Source: Candidatus Kapaibacterium sp.
GTDB lineage: Bacteria; Bacteroidota; Ignavibacteria; Palsa-1295
Assembly: GCA_025450975.1 (NCBI GenBank)
Contig: JANWLI010000112.1
Location: 1-6,605, forward strand
Reading direction: 5' to 3'
Length of the DNA: 6,605 bases
Position numbers and translations under genes: made by a program. Of this stretch, positions 1 to 6,306 are shown in pieces; positions within the stretch are counted from its first letter, which is position 1, and each line of letters begins with the position of its first letter. The notes below the pieces were generated by a model. It had not been told where the DNA came from. It worked only from the letters and a program-made list of their open reading frames with translations, and searched no databases.

Positions 1-48
<48 letters not shown>

Positions 49-60
49 CACTTGATGCGC

Positions 61-96
61 CGCCCTCGTGATACGAGTGTGGCGTTTTCCTTTTTT
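61..96 (+). terminator. hairpin and T-tract after tRNA-Gly
   Basis: CGCC (61-64) pairs with GGCG (81-84), and CTCGT (65-69) pairs with ACGAG (73-77) around a 3-base loop. TGT (78-80) is a bulge on the 3' side. TTTT, CC and TTTTTT follow directly. This is a rho-independent terminator in form and would end the tRNA-Gly transcript. The T-tract stops only 8 bases before the ATG of the next gene, so the element may also act as a leader or attenuator for that gene. Confidence 0.75.
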
Positions 97-104
97 AGGC
101 TCTA

Positions 105-1319
105 ATGATCGACAACGAACGCCGGCAGCTTGAACGCGATCTCGTCCGAGAGCGCTTTGCCATGCGTTCACTCCTCGAATTTGCCCGGACCCTGACTCCA
201 GAACTCGGCGCCGAAGGAATACTCAAAAGCATCCTGCGCACGATCATGGGCAAGGGACTCATCACCCACGCCTTCGCATATTTTGCCGATTCCGACGACG
301 AAGACTATACCCTAACCCATAAGTTCGGATTTCCAAAGCTTGATACGCCGCAGGTCGCGACATTCGATCTTCTGGAGAAATGGCTTGCACGTCACCCTGA
401 TGGGGTTGAGTTAGTACTACCCATACTCGATTCCGATCAGGAAGAAATCATTGCAGTTATAGGATTTGGTGCATCGCATTCGCCGAATATTGATATCACC
501 GAAGAAGAGAATTACCTCGAGTCGTTGTCACTCGTTGCCGGTGTTGCGCTGACAAACGCACGCCTCTTCGCACGCGAGAAAGAGCTTCGCGCTACCGAAG
601 CGCAGCTTGAGATCGCCCGCGAGATCCAGGAGCGGCTGCTTCCGCAGAGGATACCGAAGATCGCCGGCCTTAATTTCGCGACCTACTGGAAGCAAAGCCA
701 GCAGGTGGGCGGCGACTATTTCGATGTGATCGACCTTGGCAACGGCAAGGCGCTGGTGGTGATCGCCGATGTCGTCGGCAAGGGGATTGGCGCTGCGATC
801 CTGATGTCGCATTTTCAGGCGACGCTAAGGGCGTTGGTAACGAGTCTCAAAGCAAATAACGATCTGCTCTTTTTTGTCAATGAGCTGAACCGGCTGATCT
901 ACGAAAGCACGGTTACCGAACGGTATGTTACAACAGCTATTTCGCTTATCGATGCGCCGTCGCGTACGATCACGACAGCTGTATGCGGGCATCCGCGGCC
1001 GATCATTATGCATGGCGACGGAGCGGCTGCAACGATCTCCACGAGCGGGCCGCCGATCGGTATTTTTGCCGATCCTAAGTTTTTCCTCGACAAGCTCGGA
1101 GTCCAAAGTGGGGCCCGGATCGTTTACTATACGGATGGCTTATCGGAAGCGCATCCCTTCGGCAGCACGAAAATGATCGCCGGGGAAGGTGTTGTCGAGC
1201 TGGTACGCGAGATCGGCGAGTTAACGCAGGTCGAGCTGGTCCGGGTGATCGAAACCCCGAATTTACTCGATATTGAGGACGATCTGACGATGGTAGTCGT
1301 GGAATTTACCTCAGATTAA
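105..1319 (+). CDS. GAF-SpoIIE (RsbU-type) PP2C-like serine/threonine phosphatase
   Basis: A 404-residue cytoplasmic signalling protein with no signal peptide or membrane segment. Residues about 20-155 look like a divergent GAF-type sensor domain. A charged, probably coiled-coil linker with the sequence EIQERLLP (about 155-180) leads into a SpoIIE/PP2C phosphatase domain (about 185-402). Probable metal-binding acidic residues are D204 in GGDYFD, D222 in ADVVGKG, D344 in YTDG and D392/D393 in DDLTM; GHP around H296 is also typical. In the family, such proteins dephosphorylate STAS-domain anti-anti-sigma factors in partner switching, often for general stress or envelope responses. No STAS protein, anti-sigma kinase or sigma factor lies in the window, so the target is unknown. 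The ATG is preceded by only a weak AGG (97-99) that sits at the end of the upstream T-tract. The gene appears complete and monocistronic, with tRNA-Arg next. Confidence 0.88.
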   Translation: MIDNERRQLERDLVRERFAMRSLLEFARTLTPELGAEGILKSILRTIMGKGLITHAFAYFADSDDEDYTLTHKFGFPKLDTPQVATFDLLEKWLARHPDGVELVLPILDSDQEEIIAVIGFGASHSPNIDITEEENYLESLSLVAGVALTNARLFAREKELRATEAQLEIAREIQERLLPQRIPKIAGLNFATYWKQSQQVGGDYFDVIDLGNGKALVVIADVVGKGIGAAILMSHFQATLRALVTSLKANNDLLFFVNELNRLIYESTVTERYVTTAISLIDAPSRTITTAVCGHPRPIIMHGDGAAATISTSGPPIGIFADPKFFLDKLGVQSGARIVYYTDGLSEAHPFGSTKMIAGEGVVELVREIGELTQVELVRVIETPNLLDIEDDLTMVVVEFTSD

Positions 1320-1369
1320 AGGTTTTTCGAACTTAGTTCATTTTCATGCCGTTTAGCAAGGCCTACGAT

Positions 1370-1443
<74 letters not shown>

Positions 1444-1451
1444 CTACCGGA

Positions 1452-1578
1452 GGAATTACGAATTAGGAATTACGAATTACGAATTGAATTCGTAATTCAA
1501 ATCGTAAATTCCGGGTTGATACAGGCATTTGGGAAGGAATTTCGATAATTCGTAATTCGTAAATCGTAATTCCTAATT
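1452..1578. repeat. GAATTAC-type direct and inverted repeat block between two tRNAs
   Basis: An A+T-rich block filling the spacer between tRNA-Arg and tRNA-His. It opens with an exact tandem duplication of the 14-mer GGAATTACGAATTA (1452-1465 and 1466-1479). A 12-bp perfect inverted repeat with a single-base centre follows (1474-1485 against 1487-1498). It extends imperfectly outward, with 1466-1473 pairing with 1504-1512 with one bulge. A second copy of the right arm lies at 1547-1578, and 1554-1578 is the reverse complement of 1461-1485 with one mismatch in 25. The left arm can therefore pair with either a near or a far partner. The central 1513-1546 is unrelated single-copy sequence. No coding capacity is evident. 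It may be a dispersed palindromic or MITE-like element, or an RNA processing structure. Confidence 0.85.
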
Positions 1579-1584
1579 GAATAT

Positions 1585-1659
1585 GGCGGGCTTAGCTCAG
1601 TTGGGTAGAGCGCCAGATTGTGGCTTTGGAGGTCGGGGGTTCGAGACCCCTAGCTCGCC
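1585..1659 (+). tRNA. tRNA-His(GTG)
   Basis: A complete cloverleaf. The acceptor stem pairs 1586-1592 with 1652-1658. G1585 is the extra G-1 base that is the identity mark of histidine tRNA, and it faces C1659. The D stem pairs 1595-1598 with 1608-1611. The anticodon stem pairs 1613-1617 with 1625-1629 (one G-U pair), and the loop 1618-1624 holds anticodon GTG at 1620-1622. The T stem pairs 1635-1639 with 1647-1651. Bases 1660-1662 read CCA, so this gene appears to encode its 3' end, unlike the other two tRNAs here. The repeat block lies just upstream and a hairpin just downstream. Confidence 0.95.
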
Positions 1660-1672
1660 CCAGATTCAAACG

Positions 1673-1702
1673 AGAGCCCTCGGTACGAGGGCTTTCTTAT
1701 TT
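1673..1702 (+). terminator. hairpin and T-tract between tRNA-His and gltX
   Basis: AGCCCTCG (1675-1682) pairs perfectly with CGAGGGCT (1686-1693) across the loop GTA. Two further outer pairs are possible, and the T-rich stretch TTCTTATTT follows. It is a rho-independent terminator in form and probably ends the tRNA-Arg/tRNA-His transcript. Because the gltX ATG lies 8 bases beyond it, transcripts that enter gltX from upstream must pass through this hairpin, which makes read-through or attenuation possible. Confidence 0.8.
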
Positions 1703-1710
1703 ATGCTGCT

Positions 1711-3147
1711 ATGACTCGATCGAGATTCGCACCATCGCCGACAGGGTTCGTACACGTAGGCTCCCTGCGGACGGCACTGTATAATTTCCTTTTCGCCAGG
1801 CATACTGGTGGCGTCCATGTGCTTCGTATCGAAGATACCGACCAGTCCCGTTTTGTCGAGGGCGCAGTCGATAATCTTCTGCGGACGATGGAGTGGGCAG
1901 GGATCACCTTCGATGAAGGTCCGACACAGGGCGGCGAGTACGGTCCGTATGTACAGTCCGAGCGTACCGATCTCTATCGCAAGTACGCACAGGAGTTACT
2001 CGATAACGGTCATGCCTACCGTTGCTTTGCAACAGCCGAAGAACTTGACGAGATGCGTAAAGCGCAGCAGGCAGCAGGCAAGCCGCCAATGTATGATCGT
2101 CGCTGGCGCAATAAGTCGCAGGACGAGATAGATGCAAAGTTGAAAGAAGGCGCCCCGTACGTCGTTCGGCTGCGCGTGCCGCTCGGCGAGACGATCACAT
2201 TCAATGATTTGGTTCGTGGCGAAGTGTCGTTTGAATCGTCAACGGTCGACGATCAGGTACTCATGAAGTCGGACGGATTTCCGACCTACCACCTTGCCAA
2301 TGTTGTCGACGATCATCTGATGAAGATTACCCATGTCATTCGTGGCGAAGAATGGCTCTCATCGACTCCGAAGCATGTCATTCTTTACCGTGCGTTCGGA
2401 TGGGAGGACACCATGCCTGCGTTCGCGCACTTACCGTTGCTCCTGAATCCTGATAAGAGTAAGTTGTCAAAGCGTCAGGGCGATGTTGCTGTTGAGGATT
2501 TCAAGTCGCAGGGATATCTTTCCGAGGCACTCGTGAATTTTGTATCGCTGCTCGGGTTCAATCCCTCGGCAACGCAGGAGATCTATACAATGGAGGAGCT
2601 GATCGCTTCCTTCGAGATCGCGCACGTCAATAAGGGCGGAGCAGTCTTCGGCAGAGAGAAGCTCGATTGGATGAACTCCGAGTACATCCGGAAGAAATCA
2701 CCTGAGGAATTACTAGCGCTGGTTAAGCCGCTTGTGAAGGAACGCGGCTACAGCGCAGACGATGTCTACATCATGAAAGTCATACGTCTGATGCAGGAGC
2801 GTGCGCGGACGATCAATGACTTCGTAGACTTTGCCAATTACTTCTATACAGCTCCGGCTGCCTACGACGAGAAGTCGCGCACAAAGAACTGGACGCCGGA
2901 AGCGAAAGTGCGTATCGGCGAGATCCTGCCGAAGTTCAAAGAAGCGGGAACGTGGGATCATGCCGCGATCGAAGGCGTCGTGCGTACCTATGCTGAAGGC
3001 AAGGGAATCTCGGCGGGGAAGCTGATCCATCCGCTGCGGCTTGCTGTTAGTGGTGTAGGTATGGGACCGGGCCTGTTCGAACTCCTGGAAGTGATTGGAA
3101 AAAATGAGGTGATCGCTCGTCTTGAACGTGCTGTGGAAATTTTATAA
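1711..3147 (+). CDS. gltX: glutamyl-tRNA synthetase
   Basis: A 478-residue class I aminoacyl-tRNA synthetase, cytoplasmic, which charges tRNA-Glu with glutamate using ATP. The Rossmann catalytic core shows RFAPSPTG at residues 5-12, the HIGH-type signature as HVGS (15-18), RIEDTDQSR (39-47), a GEEW segment (212-215) and the KMSKS-type loop KLSKR (251-255). The C-terminal helical part (about 325-478) is the anticodon-binding domain. Length is normal for bacterial GluRS. The cysteine/histidine zinc site known from the E. coli enzyme is not evident; only C105 is present in that region. Whether it also charges tRNA-Gln cannot be told from the sequence. The ATG has no Shine-Dalgarno sequence and follows the tRNA-His hairpin closely. 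The next gene starts 26 bases after the stop, so gltX may head the downstream envelope operon. Confidence 0.97.
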   Translation: MTRSRFAPSPTGFVHVGSLRTALYNFLFARHTGGVHVLRIEDTDQSRFVEGAVDNLLRTMEWAGITFDEGPTQGGEYGPYVQSERTDLYRKYAQELLDNGHAYRCFATAEELDEMRKAQQAAGKPPMYDRRWRNKSQDEIDAKLKEGAPYVVRLRVPLGETITFNDLVRGEVSFESSTVDDQVLMKSDGFPTYHLANVVDDHLMKITHVIRGEEWLSSTPKHVILYRAFGWEDTMPAFAHLPLLLNPDKSKLSKRQGDVAVEDFKSQGYLSEALVNFVSLLGFNPSATQEIYTMEELIASFEIAHVNKGGAVFGREKLDWMNSEYIRKKSPEELLALVKPLVKERGYSADDVYIMKVIRLMQERARTINDFVDFANYFYTAPAAYDEKSRTKNWTPEAKVRIGEILPKFKEAGTWDHAAIEGVVRTYAEGKGISAGKLIHPLRLAVSGVGMGPGLFELLEVIGKNEVIARLERAVEIL

Positions 3148-3173
3148 TATCATTTAACATTCTTGTGTATCGT

Positions 3174-3653
3174 ATGAACCTCTCTAGAAGTCTCCTCGCA
3201 TTGATGTTGTTTATTGTCGGGTGCTCGAGTACTACCGTGATCGATACTGTCCCGAAAGGTGCCAAGCTCTATATGAACGGTATGTATATGGGAGTAACGC
3301 CGTATACACATTCTGATTCGAAGATCGTCGGTAGCTCGACGCAGTTAAAGTTTGAAAAAGAAGGCTTTGATCCATTAGTAGCCGTATTGAACAAAGATGA
3401 AAAAGCTGATGTCGGTGCTATTATCGGAGGAATATTTTTTCTTTTTCCGTTCCTGTGGACGATGGAGTATGATCCGATGCATACCTACGAATTAAAACTG
3501 GGCGGAACTTCGACTCCAACACAGACCAACGAAATCCAGCTTTCCAGTACAAAGGCAGATAAGCTCCGTGAGTTGAAGAAACTCCTCGATGAAGGCTTGA
3601 TCACTGAGACAGACTATGAAAAGCAGAAACAGAAAATTCTCGACGAACAATAG
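3174..3653 (+). CDS. PEGA- and SHOCT-domain lipoprotein
   Basis: A 159-residue probable outer-membrane or periplasmic lipoprotein. The ATG is preferred over an in-frame GTG at 3165 because it gives a compact type II signal peptide ending in the lipobox FIVGC, with Cys17 as the lipidated residue. Residues about 24-70 form a PEGA-like beta domain (VPKGAKLYMNG, then MGVTPYTH). A hydrophobic glycine-rich stretch (about 79-96), PFLWTMEY and the H-x-YEL segment follow. After a Thr/Ser-rich linker, residues about 127-157 form a SHOCT helical motif (KLRELKKLLDEGLIT, then DYEKQKQKIL), which is thought to mediate oligomerisation. PEGA domains often occur in surface or carbohydrate-linked proteins, but the exact role is unknown. 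It lies 26 bases after gltX and 15 bases before the MBOAT gene, with no strong ribosome-binding site. The middle motif resembles Bacteroidota lipoproteins I recognise from memory. Confidence 0.82.
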   Translation: MNLSRSLLALMLFIVGCSSTTVIDTVPKGAKLYMNGMYMGVTPYTHSDSKIVGSSTQLKFEKEGFDPLVAVLNKDEKADVGAIIGGIFFLFPFLWTMEYDPMHTYELKLGGTSTPTQTNEIQLSSTKADKLRELKKLLDEGLITETDYEKQKQKILDEQ

Positions 3654-3668
3654 CCAAGGCATCGCCTG

Positions 3669-5156
3669 ATGCTCTTTAACTCTCTCGAATTTCTCGTATT
3701 CTTTCCGATCGTCACGATCCTCTACTTCCTGCTCCCCCAGCGGAACAGGACGCTGATGCTGCTTATTGCAAGCTGCGTCTTCTACATGGCTTTCATTCCG
3801 GTCTACATTTTCATCCTGTTCATTACGATCCTCATCGACTACTTTGCAGGTATGTGGATCGAGGACGCGGAAGGACCCAAGCGAAAACGACTGCTGCTCC
3901 TCAGTATTATCTCGACGTGTCTCGTTCTCTTTGTTTTTAAGTACTTCAACTTCTTCAACGATACCTTTGCATCGATCGCAGTTACGCTTGGTCTGAACTA
4001 CTCGTTTGCAGGACTGGATATCATCCTGCCCATCGGACTTTCCTTCCACACGTTTCAGAGTTTAAGCTACGTCATCGAAGTCTACTACAGACGCCAAAAG
4101 ACGGAGCGCGATTTTCTGACGTATTCGCTGTATGTCATGTTCTACCCGCAGCTTGTAGCGGGTCCGATCGAGCGACCACAAAACCTGCTCCACCAGTTCT
4201 GGGAAGACCATAAGTTTGACTATGATCGAGTCGTCAGAGGTCTGCAGCTCATGGGCTTCGGCTTCTTCAAGAAGGTCGTCATTGCTGACCGTTTGGCGCC
4301 GATGGTGAATATGGTCTACAACGATCCGGAAGGCCACAACGGGATCCAGGCGATCGTAGCGACGATCATGTTTGCCTACCAGATCTACTGCGACTTCTCG
4401 GGATATTCCGATATTGCGATCGGCGCTGCACAGGTCATGGGCTTTAAGCTGATGACGAATTTCCGGCGGCCGTACTTTTCGAAGTCGATCTCGGAGTTCT
4501 GGAAGCGGTGGCATATATCGCTTTCGACCTGGTTTCGGGACTACGTCTACATCCCACTTGGCGGCAACCGTGTTGCTGTTCCGCGGTGGTACTTCAATCT
4601 GTTCATCACGTTTCTTGTCAGCGGCCTCTGGCATGGGGCGAACTGGACGTTCGTCTGCTGGGGTGCGCTGCACGGCATCTATCTTGTACTTGCTATCCCA
4701 ACGCAGAAATTTCGCGACGGCTTGAAGCGTGCGCTTGGTATCTCGAAAGTCAAATGGCTGAATACTGCGATACAGGTCGTCATCGTATTTATCCTTGCAG
4801 ATTTTGCATGGATATTCTTCCGGGCGAATAGTGTCGGCGATGCATTTGTCATTATCGAGCGCATCGGGCAGGATGGCTGGGAATTCCTGCGTCGTCTCGT
4901 AAGTGGCGATATGGCGTATGTGACGAATGCGATCAAGACGCTCGGCTTCGATAAAGACGAAGTAATGATCGTCCTTGGTGCGATCGGCGCACTGAAGATC
5001 GTGGAGATCTGGCAGGAGCGTAAGGGCTCAGTACGTGAGCAGCTCTACCATAAGCCGATCTGGCAGCGCTGGGCATTCTACTATGTACTCGTGCTTGCCG
5101 TACTGTTCTTAGGCGCATACGGACAAGAAGTGCAATTTATTTATTTTCAATTTTAG
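3669..5156 (+). CDS. MBOAT-family O-acyltransferase, AlgI/DltB-like
   Basis: A 495-residue polytopic inner-membrane protein with about ten or more hydrophobic segments. It belongs to the membrane-bound O-acyltransferase family that transfers acyl groups, usually acetyl, from a cytoplasmic donor towards exported polysaccharides (AlgI in alginate, PatA in peptidoglycan, DltB for D-alanine). Diagnostic features include the opening MLFNSLEFLVFF, YPQLVAGPIERP (159-170), QIYCDFSGYSD (238-248), FWKRWHISLSTWFRDYVYIPLGG (around 277-299) and SGLWHGANW with the invariant catalytic His322. The C-terminal FIYFQF ending is also typical of AlgI-like proteins. Length is normal. It is followed after 3 bases by an SGNH-type gene, the usual partner of such proteins. 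An AAGG about 9 bases before the ATG is a possible weak ribosome-binding site. The substrate cannot be read from the sequence. Confidence 0.93.
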   Translation: MLFNSLEFLVFFPIVTILYFLLPQRNRTLMLLIASCVFYMAFIPVYIFILFITILIDYFAGMWIEDAEGPKRKRLLLLSIISTCLVLFVFKYFNFFNDTFASIAVTLGLNYSFAGLDIILPIGLSFHTFQSLSYVIEVYYRRQKTERDFLTYSLYVMFYPQLVAGPIERPQNLLHQFWEDHKFDYDRVVRGLQLMGFGFFKKVVIADRLAPMVNMVYNDPEGHNGIQAIVATIMFAYQIYCDFSGYSDIAIGAAQVMGFKLMTNFRRPYFSKSISEFWKRWHISLSTWFRDYVYIPLGGNRVAVPRWYFNLFITFLVSGLWHGANWTFVCWGALHGIYLVLAIPTQKFRDGLKRALGISKVKWLNTAIQVVIVFILADFAWIFFRANSVGDAFVIIERIGQDGWEFLRRLVSGDMAYVTNAIKTLGFDKDEVMIVLGAIGALKIVEIWQERKGSVREQLYHKPIWQRWAFYYVLVLAVLFLGAYGQEVQFIYFQF

Positions 5157-5159
5157 GTT

Positions 5160-6080
5160 TTGAAGCTCTTCTTTAAACGGACGTTGTATTTCACACTGCC
5201 GCTGATCGTGCTGATCGGCGTAGTGATGTTTGCCGATCCGTTTAATTATTACCGGGCCGAGAGCTTCATTCCGCAGCAGGTTAAACTTAATACCAGCTAC
5301 AAATTCCATTACTCGCTCTGGAAATGCATTGAGTATGAGCGCTATCCAGTGCCGAACATCCTGCTTGGCGATTCCCGCACCGATGCGCTCGGCACGGAGG
5401 CAGTGGAGAAGTATACGGCAGAGAAATGGTATAACTTCGCCTACGGTGGCGCAACCGTGCCGGAGATAACAGAGACGTTCTGGTATGCTACGGAGCATGT
5501 CGACCTGAAAAAAGTGTACATCGGCCTCAGCTTCAACCAGATGAATGGCTATAAACGCATGAACCGCGTACGTGAAGCCAGGGACATCATGAAGCAGCCG
5601 CTGCTCTATCCGTTCAATAAGACCGTCGTAAAAGCATTCTTCTATAATATCTATTACGGCGCAACCGGCGGCGATCCTGCGATAGGCGTTCCGGAGATGG
5701 CGCCGGATAGCTTCTGGAATTTCCAGCTTAAGGCCTCGGCAGAGAATTACTATTCGGCTTTCCGTTACGGTACGGAGTTCATGGACGAGCTTCGACAGAT
5801 AGCCAAGCACTGCAAGGAGAAGGGGATCGAGTTAGTGATCTTTATCCCTCCGACGCATACCGATCTGCAGAAGCGCATCGCAGACTTCAGCCTGACCGAA
5901 GAGAATGCTAAGTGGATAGCCGAACTGCAGTCATTTGCCACCGTCATCAATCTTGACGTCCCGAACGGCTTCACCTCTGATCGGGAGAACTTCAAGGACC
6001 CATTTCATACTAAGACCCCGCAGTCTGTCGTTGAGATGATTTGGAAGCGTGACTCATTAAGCGTACCTTTGTCTCAATGA
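5160..6080 (+). CDS. membrane-anchored SGNH/AlgX-DltD-like protein
   Basis: A 306-residue protein probably facing the periplasm. Starting at TTG gives a basic N-terminus (MKLFFKR) followed by a hydrophobic segment (about 8-25), a typical signal anchor. The first in-frame ATG (codon 23) would remove it, so TTG is preferred. SGNH-like features are ILLGDSRT with the candidate nucleophile Ser72, YGG at 95-97, FNQMN at 125-129, and DPFH near the C-terminus with Asp280 and His283 as the likely rest of the triad. In MBOAT systems such a protein (AlgX/AlgJ, PatB, DltD) takes the acyl group and esterifies the glycan, or hydrolyses it. The gap of 3 bases from the MBOAT stop indicates co-transcription and probably coupled translation. 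There is no strong similarity to a named member, so the exact reaction (transferase or esterase) is inference. It overlaps the next small gene by ATGA. Confidence 0.85.
   Translation: MKLFFKRTLYFTLPLIVLIGVVMFADPFNYYRAESFIPQQVKLNTSYKFHYSLWKCIEYERYPVPNILLGDSRTDALGTEAVEKYTAEKWYNFAYGGATVPEITETFWYATEHVDLKKVYIGLSFNQMNGYKRMNRVREARDIMKQPLLYPFNKTVVKAFFYNIYYGATGGDPAIGVPEMAPDSFWNFQLKASAENYYSAFRYGTEFMDELRQIAKHCKEKGIELVIFIPPTHTDLQKRIADFSLTEENAKWIAELQSFATVINLDVPNGFTSDRENFKDPFHTKTPQSVVEMIWKRDSLSVPLSQ
6040..6071 (+). promoter_or_regulatory. Bacteroidota-type promoter inside the SGNH gene end
   Basis: TTTG (6040-6043), a 20-base spacer, and TACCTTTG (6064-6071) match the -33/-7 form TTTG-N17-23-TAnnTTTG known for the Bacteroidota primary sigma factor. 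The -7 box ends 5 bases before the ATG of the 42-residue membrane protein, so a transcript from here would be almost leaderless. It lies within coding sequence, which weakens the case. The same spacing recurs in the promoter of the BMC gene 229 bases downstream, which strengthens it. Confidence 0.45.
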
Positions 6081-6205
6081 TGTGGAATGCCGTTGGTCTA
6101 CTAGTCGGATTTCTGTGCTTCGGCCTCATTGAGGTTATCATCCGCTGGCTCAACCCGCCCTTAAAACCACCGGAAGATGAGTGGGAGAAGTGGTCGAAGC
6201 TCTAG
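6077..6205 (+). CDS. 42-residue single-pass membrane protein
   Basis: A small ORF that begins with ATGATG; the first ATG overlaps the TGA of the SGNH gene in an ATGA junction, which suggests translational coupling. Residues about 4-24 form one hydrophobic, glycine- and valine-rich segment (starting NAVGLLVGF) containing one cysteine and one buried glutamate. A short cytoplasmic or periplasmic tail follows that is proline-rich, then acidic and tryptophan-rich (NPPLKPPEDEWEKWSKL). I do not recognise a family. Its position suggests a small accessory subunit of the MBOAT/SGNH pair; small hydrophobic partners are known in some acylation systems (DltX in the dlt operon), but no homology to DltX is claimed. 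A promoter-like sequence directly upstream could also express it alone. The amino-acid composition looks like a genuine membrane peptide. Confidence 0.65.
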   Translation: MMWNAVGLLVGFLCFGLIEVIIRWLNPPLKPPEDEWEKWSKL

Positions 6206-6268
6206 ATCTATAATTATCTCTATTTCAATCGGTTAGCTCATCCTCTTAAACTAATATCTCGCTCGGAA

Positions 6269-6300
6269 TTTGGTTTTCACCACAAAATACCCTATATTTG
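6269..6300 (+). promoter_or_regulatory. Bacteroidota-type promoter of the BMC-domain gene
   Basis: TTTG (6269-6272), a 20-base spacer and TATATTTG (6293-6300) match the TTTG-N17-23-TAnnTTTG promoter form exactly. It sits in the noncoding gap 6206-6306, where I see no convincing terminator hairpin. The -7 box ends 6 bases before the ATG at 6307. Transcription would therefore start at or very near that ATG. Confidence 0.7.
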
Positions 6301-6306
6301 CACCCT

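Noticed and set aside
1061..1068. TATTTTTG as a -7 promoter box
   Set aside because: It lies inside the phosphatase coding region, no TTTG is present at the expected upstream distance, and no gene starts close behind it.
1320..1369. Terminator or promoter between the phosphatase gene and tRNA-Arg
   Set aside because: Only a 4-bp stem (GAAC/GTTC) and short chance pairs are visible, and no box matching TAnnTTTG is present. Nothing here is supported well enough to annotate.
1452..1578. CRISPR array
   Set aside because: The repeats are A+T-rich, of irregular length and in both orientations, with no regular spacers. They do not fit an array.
3165..3173. GTG at 3165 as the start of the lipoprotein
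   Set aside because: The ATG three codons later gives a standard short lipoprotein signal (basic residue, hydrophobic core, lipobox Cys17). The GTG adds only a few residues and has no better ribosome-binding site.
3963..3970. TACCTTTG inside the MBOAT gene as a promoter
   Set aside because: The nearest upstream TTTG is about 29 bases away, outside the usual 17-23 range, and no start codon follows that would open a plausible gene.
3492..4049. A 185-codon minus-strand frame rich in charged residues
   Set aside because: It spans the reverse complement of the SHOCT coding end and the hydrophobic start of the MBOAT gene. Its composition is what antisense of membrane codons gives.
4062..4673. A 203-codon open frame on the minus strand
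   Set aside because: It lies wholly inside the MBOAT gene, whose catalytic motifs are intact. The translation is charged, with no recognisable domain, and is best seen as an antisense shadow.
5109..5810. A 233-codon open frame on the minus strand
   Set aside because: It is antisense to the end of the MBOAT gene and most of the SGNH gene, both well supported. It has no recognisable motif and no promoter-like sequence at its start.
6195..6225. Possible terminator after the 42-residue membrane protein
   Set aside because: Only 4-5 weak A+T pairs can form around CTATAATT, and no T-tract follows. It is not convincing as a rho-independent terminator.
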